A stretch of DNA of 36,312 nt from Oscillospiraceae bacterium (GCA_028683785.1 JAQUHC010000005.1:1-36312); one strand, 5' to 3'. Shown: positions 16,533 to 28,375, counted from the first letter of the stretch. Program-made: numbers and translations. Notes: generated by a model from the letters alone, not told the origin.

Positions 16533-16619
16533 GATGAAGTAACAGATGATACAGATATAATAGAAACAGAAGAAAAATCCCCCGATGAAAACCCGGAGGA
16601 TAAGAGTGAACAACAATAA
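16533..16619 (+). pseudogene. Severed 3' end of lgt (28 codons plus stop)
   Basis: Beyond the element and its second TCA, the original lgt frame stays open for 28 codons of highly acidic sequence (DEVTDDTDIIETEEKSPDEN and onward) to TAA at 16617-16619. Its composition matches the acidic tail still attached to lgt. The stop touches the AAAGGAGA ribosome binding site of folD, so the ancestral lgt ended 11 bp before folD. Confidence 0.75.
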
Positions 16620-16630
16620 AGGAGACCTGT

Positions 16631-17491
16631 ATGGCAATATTACTTGACGGAAAAATTATATCAGCCAATGTTAAAAGCGAGGTTGCCCAAGAGGTGACCC
16701 GGATGAAAGCCAAAGGAATTACCCCGGGGCTGGCAGTCATCATTGTGGGTGACGACCCGGCTTCACGAACATATGTAAACAACAAAAAGAAGGTTTGTGC
16801 CGAAGCAGGGGTTTATTCCGAGGAGATCGCCCTCCCTGCGGATACGCCTCAGGATCAGCTGATATCCCTAATTGTAAGCCTAAACAACCGCAGCGATATA
16901 AACGGTATTTTGTGCCAACTGCCCCTCCCGCCTCATATTGACGATAAGGCGGTGATTGCCGCCATCTCGCCCGTAAAGGATGTGGATGCCTTTCATGCCG
17001 CCAATGTCGGCCATATTATGATCGGGGACTATACATTCCTGCCCTGTACCCCCGCCGGAGTCATGGAGATGATTCACAGCGCCGGGGTTACGGTTGAGGG
17101 GAAAAACTGCGTTGTAATCGGAAGAAGCAACATTGTGGGCAAGCCCATGGCCATGATGCTGCTGCACGAAAACGGAACGGTCACCATCTGTCATTCCAAG
17201 ACAAAGAATATCAAAGAAATCTGTAAAAACGCGGATATCCTTGTGTCTGCAGTCGGAATTGCAAAATTTGTAACCCCCGACATGGTGAAGCCGGGTGCCG
17301 TGGTAATTGATGTCGGCATGAATCGTGATGAAAACAACAAGCTTTGCGGGGATGTTGATACTGCGGCGGTGAGCGAGGTGGCGGGTTATATTTCACCCGT
17401 CCCGGGCGGAGTTGGATTAATGACCACCGCTATGCTGCTTAAAAACACGGTAACAGCCGCGAAAATGCAGAATGCTTTTATAGAAAATTAG
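16631..17491 (+). CDS. folD: Bifunctional methylenetetrahydrofolate dehydrogenase/cyclohydrolase
   Basis: FolD interconverts 5,10-methylene-THF, methenyl-THF and 10-formyl-THF with NADP(H) or NAD(H). The 286-aa product is typical in length. It shows the active-site stretch SRTYVNNKKK (about residues 47-56), GILCQLPLPPH, KDVDAFH, the dinucleotide-binding VVIGRSNIVGKP and the C-terminal signature SPVPGGVGLMT. AAAGGAGA lies 7 nt upstream of the ATG. fhs, the next enzyme of the one-carbon pathway, lies convergently just downstream, so the two are neighbours but not one operon. A palindromic repeat begins 7 bp after the stop. Confidence 0.98.
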   Translation: MAILLDGKIISANVKSEVAQEVTRMKAKGITPGLAVIIVGDDPASRTYVNNKKKVCAEAGVYSEEIALPADTPQDQLISLIVSLNNRSDINGILCQLPLPPHIDDKAVIAAISPVKDVDAFHAANVGHIMIGDYTFLPCTPAGVMEMIHSAGVTVEGKNCVVIGRSNIVGKPMAMMLLHENGTVTICHSKTKNIKEICKNADILVSAVGIAKFVTPDMVKPGAVVIDVGMNRDENNKLCGDVDTAAVSEVAGYISPVPGGVGLMTTAMLLKNTVTAAKMQNAFIEN

Positions 17492-17497
17492 TACAAA

Positions 17498-17560
17498 TAC
17501 TAATTTAACATATAGACGTAGATAATATCCATACTTCTATATGTTTATATTAAATTAGTA
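17498..17560. mobile_element. 63-bp MITE-like palindromic repeat between folD and the PPTase gene
   Basis: It starts TACTAATTTAA and ends TTAAATTAGTA, with further inverted matching (CATATAGA with TCTATATG). It shares GATAATATCCA with the 90-bp copy at 20738 but lacks about 27 bp of the interior. The flanks are AAA and TTT, so no direct duplication is seen. The stop codon of the minus-strand phosphopantetheinyl transferase (17555-17557) lies inside its right end. By position it could also serve as a terminator for the two convergent genes. Confidence 0.7.
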
Positions 17561-18232
17561 TTTTGATACCGCAAGGTAGGCATCGGGCAGTTCATACACC
17601 GTGATTTTGACGGTATTACCGTCTATAATACAGGTGTCGTTCTCGGTTATGCAAAAAGAGGACAGCGGAACCGATAGCCCTTTTCCGCACAGCTTCAGAA
17701 CACTTTCCTTGCATACCCATAACCTGCAAAATTCGGCTGCATATCGGTTTTTCGGCATACCCTTAAGCCGCTCAAGCTCAAGGGCATGGAAACGGCATGC
17801 AATCCTCTCCAAACGGCTTATTGAAATCCGGGGTATTCGCTGAATATCAATTCCGACCGGTCTGTCGCTTATTGCCGCCCCAACCAGCCGTTCACTGTGA
17901 GAAATATTTACATGATAATGTCTGCCGTTAACTTCAATTCCGGACGGAAAGGGTTTACCGTGCTCGGTAGGCCATCCCAGTCGGGCGGCAAGCTCGGAAA
18001 TTTCATCACGCGATTCTAAAAGGCTGTCTGTTTCGGGATAGACAAGTCCTTCGTTCGATTGATTTTTAACCAAAGCATAAAAGACCAGATATGCCGCGAC
18101 GGCAGAGTTGACCCTATCCGACGGCTTCTTTAGTTTTGCCATTTGCATCCGTCTTTGTTCGGGCAGTGCAGATTTCATTAATTCGATTATTTTTTCATCA
18201 GGTTCCGAAGTGTCGGCAATATATACAATCAT
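17555..18232 (-). CDS. 4'-phosphopantetheinyl transferase, Sfp type
   Basis: The enzyme transfers phosphopantetheine from CoA to a serine of carrier proteins. The 225-aa product has the Sfp-type motifs HVNISHSERLVGAAI, PVGIDIQRI (metal-binding Asp) and FCRLWVCKESVLKLCGKGL (WxxKES). The gene begins 1 nt after the fhs stop, so translation is probably coupled to fhs; no strong ribosome binding site of its own is visible. The last residue (Tyr) and the stop are encoded by the right end of a palindromic repeat, so the original C terminus may have been slightly longer. No polyketide, peptide synthetase or acyl carrier gene is nearby. It may be the cell's general carrier protein activator. Confidence 0.9.
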   Translation of the reverse strand: MIVYIADTSEPDEKIIELMKSALPEQRRMQMAKLKKPSDRVNSAVAAYLVFYALVKNQSNEGLVYPETDSLLESRDEISELAARLGWPTEHGKPFPSGIEVNGRHYHVNISHSERLVGAAISDRPVGIDIQRIPRISISRLERIACRFHALELERLKGMPKNRYAAEFCRLWVCKESVLKLCGKGLSVPLSSFCITENDTCIIDGNTVKITVYELPDAYLAVSKY

Positions 18233-18233
18233 C

Positions 18234-19907
18234 TTAAAAAAGTCCGGTTATGCGTCCGTCCGCATACACATCAATGTTTTGAGCCGCGGGTGCTTTGGGA
18301 AGGCCGGGCATGGTCATAATATCGCCGGTAAGGGCGACGACAAAGCCTGCCCCTGCAGACAGCCTGATGTTTTTAACCGTAATGCGAAAGCCGGTAGGTC
18401 TGCCGATAAGAGCCGGATTATCCGAAAGCGAATACTGGGTTTTTGCGATACATACAGGCAGATTTCCATACCCTAGCGCGGTCAGGTTTTTTATTTCCTT
18501 GGCTGCCGAGGGGAGCAGATCAACTCCATCAGCGCCGTAAATTTCACGTGCAATCGTCTCAATTTTTTCGATAATAGGCATTTCATCTTTATAAATCATG
18601 CGGAAATTATTCGGTTGTTCCGCAATCTGAATAACCTCGCCCGCAAGCTCAATTCCGCCCTCTCCGCCTTTCCCCCAAACCTCTGACAAGGCGACATTTA
18701 CACCAAGCTCTGCACAGCGGCGGCGGACAAGATCAAGCTCCGCCTGGGTATCGTCGGGGAAGCGGTTGATGGCAACAACGGCGGGCAGCCCGTATTTTAT
18801 GGTTATATTTTCAATATGTTTAATAAGGTTGGGCAGCCCCATATCAAGGGCGGACAGGTTCTCTTTCGTCAGATTAGCCTTTTCAACCCCTCCATGAGAT
18901 TTAAGAGCGCGAACGGTGGCAACAATAACCACCGCATCGGGGGACAATCCGGCCTTGCGGCATTTAATATCAAGAAACTTCTCCGCCCCGAGATCCCCGC
19001 CAAATCCGGCTTCGGTTATCACATAATTCCCCAGCTTGAGCGCCAGTTTAGTGGCAACTATGCTGTTGCAGCCGTGTGCGATATTGGCAAAAGGCCCCCC
19101 GTGAATCAGTGCGGGGGTATGCTCCAGAGTTTGCACAAGATTGGGCTTGATTGCATCCTTCAGCAACGCCGTCATTGCCCCCTGTGCCTTGAGCTGACCG
19201 CAGGTGACCGGCCTTTCATCTCGGGTATATCCCACCACAATACGCGCCAGATTTTCCTTTAAATCCATAAGGTCGTTTGACAGACAGAGTATTGCCATTA
19301 TCTCTGATGCAACCGTGATGTCATATCCATCCTCCCGCGGGCCCCCGTGTGCCCGCCCGCCGAGCCCGTCGGTAATATGACGAAGCTGGCGGTCGTTCAT
19401 ATCCACGCATCTTTTCCATGTTATCCGTCGGGTATCTATATCGAGCTGATTACCGTGGTGAATATGGTTGTCCAACATGGCGGCAAGCAGGTTGTTCGCC
19501 GCGCCTATGGCGTGCATATCTCCGGTAAAATGCAGATTTATATCCTCCATCGGTATCACCTGTGCCCAGCCGCCCCCGGCAGCCCCGCCCTTTATTCCGA
19601 AAACAGGACCGAGAGACGGTTCGCGAAGGGCAAGCACCGGCTTTTTCCCCAGGCGATTAAGTGCATCACCCAGACCGATGGTTGTGGTGGTTTTCCCCTC
19701 CCCTGCCGGGGTGGGCGTGATGGCGGTAACCAAAATTAGTTTGCCGTCCGGCCTGTGTTTTAACCGGTCAAGCACCGACAGATGCACCTTTGCCTTGTCA
19801 TTTCCGTATAAATCGATTTCTTGTCTTGTCAGCCCCAACTCGGCGGCAATTTCCTCAATATACCGCGGGTTAATGCTCTGGGCTATTTCAATATCCGACC
19901 TCATCAT
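18234..19907 (-). CDS. fhs: Formate-tetrahydrofolate ligase
   Basis: The enzyme makes 10-formyl-THF from formate, THF and ATP, and supports purine synthesis or the methyl branch of acetogenesis. From ATG 19907 ([10 protein letters not shown]) the product is 557 aa, the normal length. The ORF-track start at 19946 lacks a ribosome binding site, whereas AAGAAGG lies 12 nt before 19907. A TTG two codons earlier is an alternative. Motifs include the P-loop [16 protein letters not shown] (about residue 60), [42 protein letters not shown] and [10 protein letters not shown] near the C terminus. PPTase follows after 1 nt. No other Wood-Ljungdahl genes except folD are in the window, so acetogenesis cannot be claimed. 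Confidence 0.98.
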   Translation of the reverse strand: MMRSDIEIAQSINPRYIEEIAAELGLTRQEIDLYGNDKAKVHLSVLDRLKHRPDGKLILVTAITPTPAGEGKTTTTIGLGDALNRLGKKPVLALREPSLGPVFGIKGGAAGGGWAQVIPMEDINLHFTGDMHAIGAANNLLAAMLDNHIHHGNQLDIDTRRITWKRCVDMNDRQLRHITDGLGGRAHGGPREDGYDITVASEIMAILCLSNDLMDLKENLARIVVGYTRDERPVTCGQLKAQGAMTALLKDAIKPNLVQTLEHTPALIHGGPFANIAHGCNSIVATKLALKLGNYVITEAGFGGDLGAEKFLDIKCRKAGLSPDAVVIVATVRALKSHGGVEKANLTKENLSALDMGLPNLIKHIENITIKYGLPAVVAINRFPDDTQAELDLVRRRCAELGVNVALSEVWGKGGEGGIELAGEVIQIAEQPNNFRMIYKDEMPIIEKIETIAREIYGADGVDLLPSAAKEIKNLTALGYGNLPVCIAKTQYSLSDNPALIGRPTGFRITVKNIRLSAGAGFVVALTGDIMTMPGLPKAPAAQNIDVYADGRITGLF

Positions 19908-19951
19908 AATCAAATCAGTCCTTCTTTTTGTATGTGAAAAATACATTTATA

Positions 19952-19980
19952 ATATTAGTATTTTGGCAAGAGTGTGTCAA
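19952..19980 (-). promoter_or_regulatory. Promoter of fhs-PPTase
   Basis: On the minus strand there is a perfect TTGACA (19975-19980), a 17-bp spacer and TAATAT (19952-19957). The start codon is about 45 nt downstream. Confidence 0.65.
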
Positions 19981-20017
19981 GTTTTTAATCAGTGTTTAGC
20001 ATAAAGGGGCATTTCAC

Positions 20018-20671
20018 ATGACTGAGGGCATTCGGATTTTTTTATATATCTTTCCGGCGGTTATGCTTTTTTTCGCGCTTCTGCCTTTATTTTTTAAACT
20101 TAAGCAGCAAAAAATAGCGGGTTCGGCAACCGTTGTAAAGGCGTTTTGCAGCCTTGTTCCGGTCATCTTTTGCCTTAACGGATGCGTTGTAAACGGTTTC
20201 AGAGGCTTTTGGTGGATTTTAGCCGGACTGTCGCTCTGCCTTGTTGGTGATATCATAACTGAGCAAAGCAAATCGACCGGCTTAAAAATTTTCACGGTTG
20301 CCAATCTCTTGTTTATATATGCGTTTACAATCTTCGCCAAGCCGACCGTATCTGCCGCACAGGTTTTTTTGTTTTTGCTTGCAATGACAGCACTGATTTT
20401 CCGAAGACAACTCCGCAAGCCGGACAGGCATTTCGTTCCTTTGCTTATATATGCGGTTGTGCTGCTTTTCATGGTGTCCCTGTCTCTAACACTGCCGGTC
20501 GCGGTAGGAACAGTACTTATTGCAACAGGTGCCCTGTTGATTGCGATTTCGAATATAATAGATGCAAAAGTCTTTTTAAAATCTGCCGAAAAGAATAGTC
20601 GCCTTTATGCGATAAGGCTTGGAATATATTACGCGGGCTTATATCTTTTTGCTTTGGCAGTTTGGTTATGA
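20018..20671 (+). CDS. YhhN/TMEM86-family membrane protein (lysoplasmalogenase-like)
   Basis: The 217-aa product is nearly all hydrophobic with about eight membrane segments. It matches the YhhN layout: GLSLCLVGDIIT in the middle, ATGALLIAISNIIDA late, and YYAGLYLFAL at the end. Characterised members such as TMEM86B hydrolyse lysoplasmalogen vinyl ethers, and plasmalogens are common in anaerobic Clostridia. One of two characteristic acidic positions (SD in the late motif) reads SN here, while the earlier GD is kept, so activity is uncertain. The start is ATG 20018 after AAAGGGGC. A strong terminator follows. Confidence 0.75.
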   Translation: MTEGIRIFLYIFPAVMLFFALLPLFFKLKQQKIAGSATVVKAFCSLVPVIFCLNGCVVNGFRGFWWILAGLSLCLVGDIITEQSKSTGLKIFTVANLLFIYAFTIFAKPTVSAAQVFLFLLAMTALIFRRQLRKPDRHFVPLLIYAVVLLFMVSLSLTLPVAVGTVLIATGALLIAISNIIDAKVFLKSAEKNSRLYAIRLGIYYAGLYLFALAVWL

Positions 20672-20688
20672 TACAAATATACACTATA

Positions 20689-20719
20689 ATAAGGGGGTTG
20701 CCGATGGCAACCCCCTTAT
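20689..20719. terminator. Strong terminator hairpin after the YhhN-family gene
   Basis: A perfect 14-bp stem (ATAAGGGGGTTGCC and its complement) closes a 3-nt loop. It is followed by TTATAC and later a T run on the plus strand, and by TATTATAG-type sequence on the minus strand. It lies between convergent genes and may serve both. Confidence 0.75.
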
Positions 20720-20737
20720 TTATACTGATTTTTCTGA

Positions 20738-20827
20738 TACTAATTTAATTTATAAACATAGATAATATCCAAGTCCGTTGTATATCTTCTTATTATGATA
20801 TTTCTATATATTTATTTTAAATTAGTA
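20738..20827. mobile_element. 90-bp MITE-like palindromic repeat with TGA target duplication
   Basis: The ends are TACTAATTTAATTTATAAAC and the inverted TACTAATTTAAAATAAATAT, with imperfect complementarity over about 31 bp per arm, so the whole unit can fold into one long hairpin. It is flanked by TGA on both sides (20735-20737 and 20828-20830). It has no coding capacity. It starts right after the YhhN terminator and ends 6 bp from the stop of the minus-strand CNNM gene. The copy at 28519-28609 is almost identical but inverted. Confidence 0.85.
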
Positions 20828-20833
20828 TGATGT

Positions 20834-22225
20834 TCAATCACTATTTGATTTGTCGTCCTTTTTGTTTTCGTTTTCCTCGTCGGGTTCGGGGTCAATATTT
20901 ATATGGACACGCTCGATACGTCTTTCATCCATTTCCATTACGGTAAATGTAACATTATTGAGCACCACCTCTGGGTGCTCCTGCTCACCGGGAATACGCC
21001 CCAGTACATCCATGATATATCCCGCAAGGGTATCATATTCTCCCTCGGGAATATTGATATTGATAATTTCGCCCAACTCATCAATATCTATCGAGCCATC
21101 CACCTCAAAGGTGTTATCACCCGTTTTGGTGATCTCCTCCTCCTCGTGGTCGTACTCATCCTGAATGTTGCCCACAATGGATTCAAGCAAATCCTCCATT
21201 GTTACTATACCTGCAAATCCGCCGTACTCATCAACCACAATTGCCATTTGCACCCGTTTTTCGGTCATTTCCGCAAATAAATCGCGGCAACGTTTGGTAC
21301 CGGGAACAAATAATGTGCCCCGCATGACATGACGGATGGTTATTTCTTGCGGAATATCCTGCCCCACATACGGCAGCAAATCCTTCACATACAAAACGCC
21401 GATAATGTTGTCGATTTCATCTTCATAGACAGGGAGGCGCGAATATCCGCCGTCAACCCCTGTGCGAAGCGCCTCGGCAATACCGTCGTTAACCTCGATA
21501 ACCTCGACATCGGTGCGGGGGGTCATTATATCCTCGGCAGTGATATCGTCAAACTCAAATATATTGTTGATCATTTCCTTCTGGGTACCCTCAATAACAC
21601 CCTTTTCACCGCCGACATCCACCATCATGCGGATTTCCTCCTCGGTTACATTGCTGGCCGAGGCATTGGGGTCCATCCCGAACAAACGCACCACAACATT
21701 TGTGGATACCGAGAGCAGCTTTACAAAAGGACGCATAAAGGCTGCAACCGCGCGTAAAACGCCGATTACAGCAAAAGAAATCGCTTCCGCTTTTTGCATC
21801 GCGATGCGTTTGGGTACCAGTTCACCCAAAACCAGAGAGAAAAACGACATTACCAATGTAATGAATACAACGCTTACAATTCCAATGATATTGCTGTACT
21901 TCACAAAGGATGATGACAATCCGATAAACCAGGCTGCAAGCGGCTCGGCTAATGACTGAGCGGCGGTTGCCGAAGTCAGAAAGCCTGCCAAGGTAACGCC
22001 TATTTGGATGGTTGCAAGAAAATTTGATGAATTGGACGTCAGTTTAAGTACCTGCTGTGCCTTTTTATGTCCGTCCTCAGCCATCTTGCGAATTTTGTTG
22101 TCGTTAAGTGATATAACGGCAATCTCGGATGCGGCGAAAAAAGCGTTTACAAAAATAAGGACAAGCAAAAGAATAAGCTGAGCAATAAGGTTTCCCCCAG
22201 GTTCGGGTTCAGGAACTGAATCCAT
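20834..22225 (-). CDS. CNNM/CorC-type membrane protein with CBS domains (hemolysin family)
   Basis: The 463-aa product has the DUF21/CNNM transmembrane domain (AFFAASEIAVISLNDNKIRKM near residue 30, GELVPKRIAMQ near residue 140), then two CBS domains (DIMTPRTDVEVIEVND and RVQMAIVVDEYGGFAGIVTMEDLLESIVGNI), a C-terminal CorC_HlyC domain (FEVDGSIDIDELGEI) and a charged tail. Family members are implicated in magnesium or other cation efflux. The haemolysin name is historical. GAAAGGGGA lies about 10 nt upstream of ATG 22225. Palindromic repeats flank it: one just past its stop and a diverged one in its upstream region. Confidence 0.95.
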   Translation of the reverse strand: MDSVPEPEPGGNLIAQLILLLVLIFVNAFFAASEIAVISLNDNKIRKMAEDGHKKAQQVLKLTSNSSNFLATIQIGVTLAGFLTSATAAQSLAEPLAAWFIGLSSSFVKYSNIIGIVSVVFITLVMSFFSLVLGELVPKRIAMQKAEAISFAVIGVLRAVAAFMRPFVKLLSVSTNVVVRLFGMDPNASASNVTEEEIRMMVDVGGEKGVIEGTQKEMINNIFEFDDITAEDIMTPRTDVEVIEVNDGIAEALRTGVDGGYSRLPVYEDEIDNIIGVLYVKDLLPYVGQDIPQEITIRHVMRGTLFVPGTKRCRDLFAEMTEKRVQMAIVVDEYGGFAGIVTMEDLLESIVGNIQDEYDHEEEEITKTGDNTFEVDGSIDIDELGEIININIPEGEYDTLAGYIMDVLGRIPGEQEHPEVVLNNVTFTVMEMDERRIERVHINIDPEPDEENENKKDDKSNSD

Positions 22226-22267
22226 GAATTAATTTTTCCCCTTTCATGTTGGCAGAAATTGTTTTGA

Positions 22268-22358
22268 TTGATTTAATTTATAAACATATATAACATCTAA
22301 AGTCTATTATATATCTTCTTATTATGATGTTTCTATAATATTTATTTTAAATTAATAT
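22268..22358. mobile_element. Diverged copy of the 90-bp palindromic repeat
   Basis: It aligns over its full length with the copy at 20738 in the same orientation (TTTAATTTATAAACATA, ATATCTTCTTATTATGAT, TATTTATTTTAAATTA). The terminal TACTAA is changed to TTGATT-like sequence at the left and TTAATA at the right, and no target duplication is evident. It looks like an older insertion. It sits upstream of the CNNM gene. Confidence 0.7.
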
Positions 22359-22366
22359 TAAAGTCT

Positions 22367-22680
22367 GAATAAAATTAAAAACTTGGGACAATTCTGATAA
22401 ATACAGCATAATAATATATGGTTTTTCAAGGGATGTCAACCAACCCGATGATACGGGTAATGAATTGCGGGCACGAAAAGCCGAGGCATACGGTGTTTTC
22501 GCGTGGCCAAACTCAGCCTATCACAAAAACAGAGCGAAAATCGCCGAAAATAAGAGATTATTAAAAATTCTAATAATTGATTTAATAAAAAGTTCAAATA
22601 ATTCAGCATTTTTAGACACTTTAATGGTTTACAGTTTTGACGTAACGTGGTACTATGATAGACAGTCTAAAACTCGATAA
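22367..22680 (+). other. About 380-bp gap before nifJ with a start-less open frame and a GC-rich island
   Basis: Between the diverged repeat and nifJ the DNA is AT-rich except for 22440-22545, which is much richer in GC. One plus-strand frame stays open for about 104 codons to TAA at 22680 (part reads NELRARKAEAYGVFAWPNSA), but it has no ATG and no ribosome binding site, and its last part overlaps the nifJ promoter. A small hairpin (ACCCG/CGGGT, 22443-22458) opens the island. I do not call a gene. It may be a remnant of coding DNA. Confidence 0.3.
22628..22656 (+). promoter_or_regulatory. Promoter of nifJ
   Basis: TTTACA (22628-22633), a 17-bp spacer and TACTAT (22651-22656) preceded by TGG as an extended -10. 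The leader of about 78 nt contains a small hairpin CTCGAT/ATCGAG (22673-22692) before AAGGAGG. Confidence 0.5.
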
Positions 22681-22740
22681 TAAATAATCGAGGCTATGAT
22701 ATAGTTTTATTACCACTCTTTTCAAGGAGGAAAAAAGTAA

Positions 22741-26316
<3,576 letters not shown>

Positions 26317-26361
26317 AATATCGACCCCCATTCTGACCCACAAACCAGCCTTGAAAGCAAC

Positions 26362-26402
26362 AAAAAAGCCAGGGAAACAATATCGTTTCTCTGGCTTTTT
26401 TT
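26362..26402. terminator. Bidirectional intrinsic terminator between nifJ and pckG
   Basis: GCCAGGGAAAC (26368-26378) pairs with GTTTCTCTGGC (26385-26395) around AATATC. It is preceded by AAAAAA and followed by TTTTTTT, so both strands carry a U tract. This is the clearest terminator in the window. Confidence 0.92.
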
Positions 26403-26424
26403 GTTCTATATTTTCTACGGGCGA

Positions 26425-26440
26425 AACGGTCAAGACCGTT
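26425..26440. repeat. Inverted repeat AACGGTC-AA-GACCGTT
   Basis: Seven-base arms are separated by two bases, and GGG/CCC extends it on either side. The two-base centre is too tight for a hairpin loop without opening pairs, so a protein-binding dyad is possible. It lies in the nifJ/pckG convergent gap where no promoter is expected. Function unknown. Confidence 0.4.
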
Positions 26441-26467
26441 CCCTACTTCATGAATGTATAATTTTAG

Positions 26468-26528
26468 GGCTGATACTTATACTAGTATTAGTATTAGTAT
26501 TTCGCGAAATGGCAAGCATGCGTCAGCC
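26468..26528. repeat. 61-bp compound palindrome before the pckG 3' end
   Basis: GGCTGA at the left and TCAGCC at the right bracket several smaller dyads: ACTAGT, three direct copies of AGTATT-like units, a perfect 12-bp palindrome ATTTCGCGAAAT (26499-26510) and GCATGC. On the plus strand it is followed by TTTTTTATTT, so it could be a second terminator after nifJ. It could also be a small palindromic element, since TACTAAT-like units occur inside when read on the minus strand. Confidence 0.45.
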
Positions 26529-26550
26529 TTTTTTATTTATTACACAAAAA

Positions 26551-28311
26551 TTATTTCAGATTTGCTTTCAGGGTTTCAAGCTGATTTAACAGCTCTTCCG
26601 GTATCCTGTCGCCGAATTTTTCGTAAAACTCGGTAACTCCTTCGGTTTCGACGGTCCAGAGCTCTTTATCAACCTCAAGAATAGATTTCAGGGTATCTAT
26701 TGAAAAATCGAGGCCCTCCAGATTGATATCCTCTGCATTGGGAACATATCCGATTGGGGTCTCGACCGCATTGACCCTGTCCTCACAGCGCTTGATAATC
26801 CATTCGAGTACCCGCAGATTATCACCAAAGCCCGGCCAGATAAACTTGCCGTCATCATCTAAGCGGAACCAGTTTACATTAAATATCTTGGGTGCCTTAT
26901 CCCCCAGCTTCTTGCCCATGTCAAGCCAATGTGTCCAATAATCAGCCATATGATATCCGCAAAACGGGAGCATTGCCATCGGGTCGCGGCGAACCACTCC
27001 GACAGCGCCGGTAGCGGCAGCCGTGGTTTCAGAAGCCATTATAGAGCCGACAAATACACCGTTATTCCAATCGCGCGATTGATATACCAGCGGAGCTGTT
27101 TTTGCACGGCGGCCGCCGAAAACGATAGCCGAAATAGGAACCCCTTTACCCGAATTGAACTCGGAGGAAATGCAGGGGCAGTTGACCGCAGGAGCGGTAA
27201 ACCTGGAATTCGGATGCGCCCCCTTTGAGCCGTCTTCAGCATCCCATTTCTCGCCCTTCCAGTTTAACGCGTTCTTGGGCGGATTTTTATCAAGCCCTTC
27301 CCACCAGACGGTGTTATCATCAAGATTATGCACAACATTGGTGAAGATGGTTCCCTTTTGGGTGGAAATAAGTGCGTTTGGATTGGATTTCATGTTGGTG
27401 CCGGGAGCGACACCGAAAAATCCGTTTTCGGGATTTACCGCCCACAGACAGCCGTCCTCTCCAACCCTCATCCATGCAATGTCATCCCCAACGCACCATA
27501 CCTTATACCCCTTTTTCTTATAGATTTCGGGAGGAATCAGCATGGCAAGATTGGTCTTTCCGCAGGCAGACGGGAAGGCAGCGGCAATATATTTAACCTC
27601 ACCCTTCGGATTTTCAATGCCTAAAATCAGCATATGCTCGGCCATCCATCCCTCGTTATATCCGAGATATGATGCGATGCGCAGTGCAAAGCATTTTTTA
27701 CCCAGAAGAACATTTCCGCCGTAACCGGAATTGACTGATATAATGGTGTTGTCCTGCGGGAAATGGCAGATATAACGATTTTCTTCGTCAATATCAACCT
27801 TGCAGTGAAGACCCCGCACCCAGTCGTTACTGTCGCCAAGGGCATCAAAAACATTCGAGCCGACACGGGTCATTATCGCCATATTGAGAACAACATAAAT
27901 CGAATCGGTAAGCTCTACACCGTATTTTGCAAAGGGTGAACCCACCGGTCCCATTGAATACGGTATAACATACATGGTTCTTTCGCGATAGCTTCCGCGG
28001 GCAATATCATACAGCATTTTGTATGCATCATTCGGCTCCATCCAATTGTTTGTAGGACCTGCATCCTCTTCCTTGGTCGAACAGATAAATGTACGATGCT
28101 CCACACGCGCGACATCATTGATGGCTGTGCGATGCAAATAACATCCCGGCAGCTTCTCCTGATTTAACTTTTCCATTTCGCCGGTTTTGCAAGCTTCTTC
28201 TCTCAAAGCTTCAAGTTGCTCCTCAGAGCCGTTAATCCAAACAACCCTCTCGGGTCGCACCAAATTCTTCATCTCGTCAATCCAAGAGAGAACAGACCGG
28301 TTTTTAGTCAT
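26551..28311 (-). CDS. pckG: Phosphoenolpyruvate carboxykinase (GTP)
   Basis: The enzyme interconverts oxaloacetate and PEP with GTP/GDP. In anaerobes it often runs toward oxaloacetate for succinate formation or anaplerosis. I start at ATG 28311 (MTKNRSVLSW), with AAGGAG 9 nt upstream. The longer ORF-track start at 28341 would bury this site. The 586-aa product has the GTP-PEPCK landmarks: YVIPYSMGPVGSP, the P-loop (kinase-1) AAAFPSACGKTNLAML, DDIAWMRVGEDG, NPENGFFGVAPGTN, RRAKTAPLVYQSRDWNNGV and FNVNWFRLDDDGKFIWPGFG. It is a single gene with its own promoter, convergent with nifJ. Confidence 0.98.
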   Translation of the reverse strand: MTKNRSVLSWIDEMKNLVRPERVVWINGSEEQLEALREEACKTGEMEKLNQEKLPGCYLHRTAINDVARVEHRTFICSTKEEDAGPTNNWMEPNDAYKMLYDIARGSYRERTMYVIPYSMGPVGSPFAKYGVELTDSIYVVLNMAIMTRVGSNVFDALGDSNDWVRGLHCKVDIDEENRYICHFPQDNTIISVNSGYGGNVLLGKKCFALRIASYLGYNEGWMAEHMLILGIENPKGEVKYIAAAFPSACGKTNLAMLIPPEIYKKKGYKVWCVGDDIAWMRVGEDGCLWAVNPENGFFGVAPGTNMKSNPNALISTQKGTIFTNVVHNLDDNTVWWEGLDKNPPKNALNWKGEKWDAEDGSKGAHPNSRFTAPAVNCPCISSEFNSGKGVPISAIVFGGRRAKTAPLVYQSRDWNNGVFVGSIMASETTAAATGAVGVVRRDPMAMLPFCGYHMADYWTHWLDMGKKLGDKAPKIFNVNWFRLDDDGKFIWPGFGDNLRVLEWIIKRCEDRVNAVETPIGYVPNAEDINLEGLDFSIDTLKSILEVDKELWTVETEGVTEFYEKFGDRIPEELLNQLETLKANLK

Positions 28312-28375
28312 ATTGCATATCTCCTTTCCTTGATGTACCATTTTTCCCCTATTATAAAAAATGATATCGCATATT

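Noticed and set aside
18234-19907. Wood-Ljungdahl (acetogenesis) cluster from fhs plus folD
   Set aside because: No CO dehydrogenase/acetyl-CoA synthase, methylene-THF reductase or corrinoid protein genes are present. Both enzymes are general folate enzymes.
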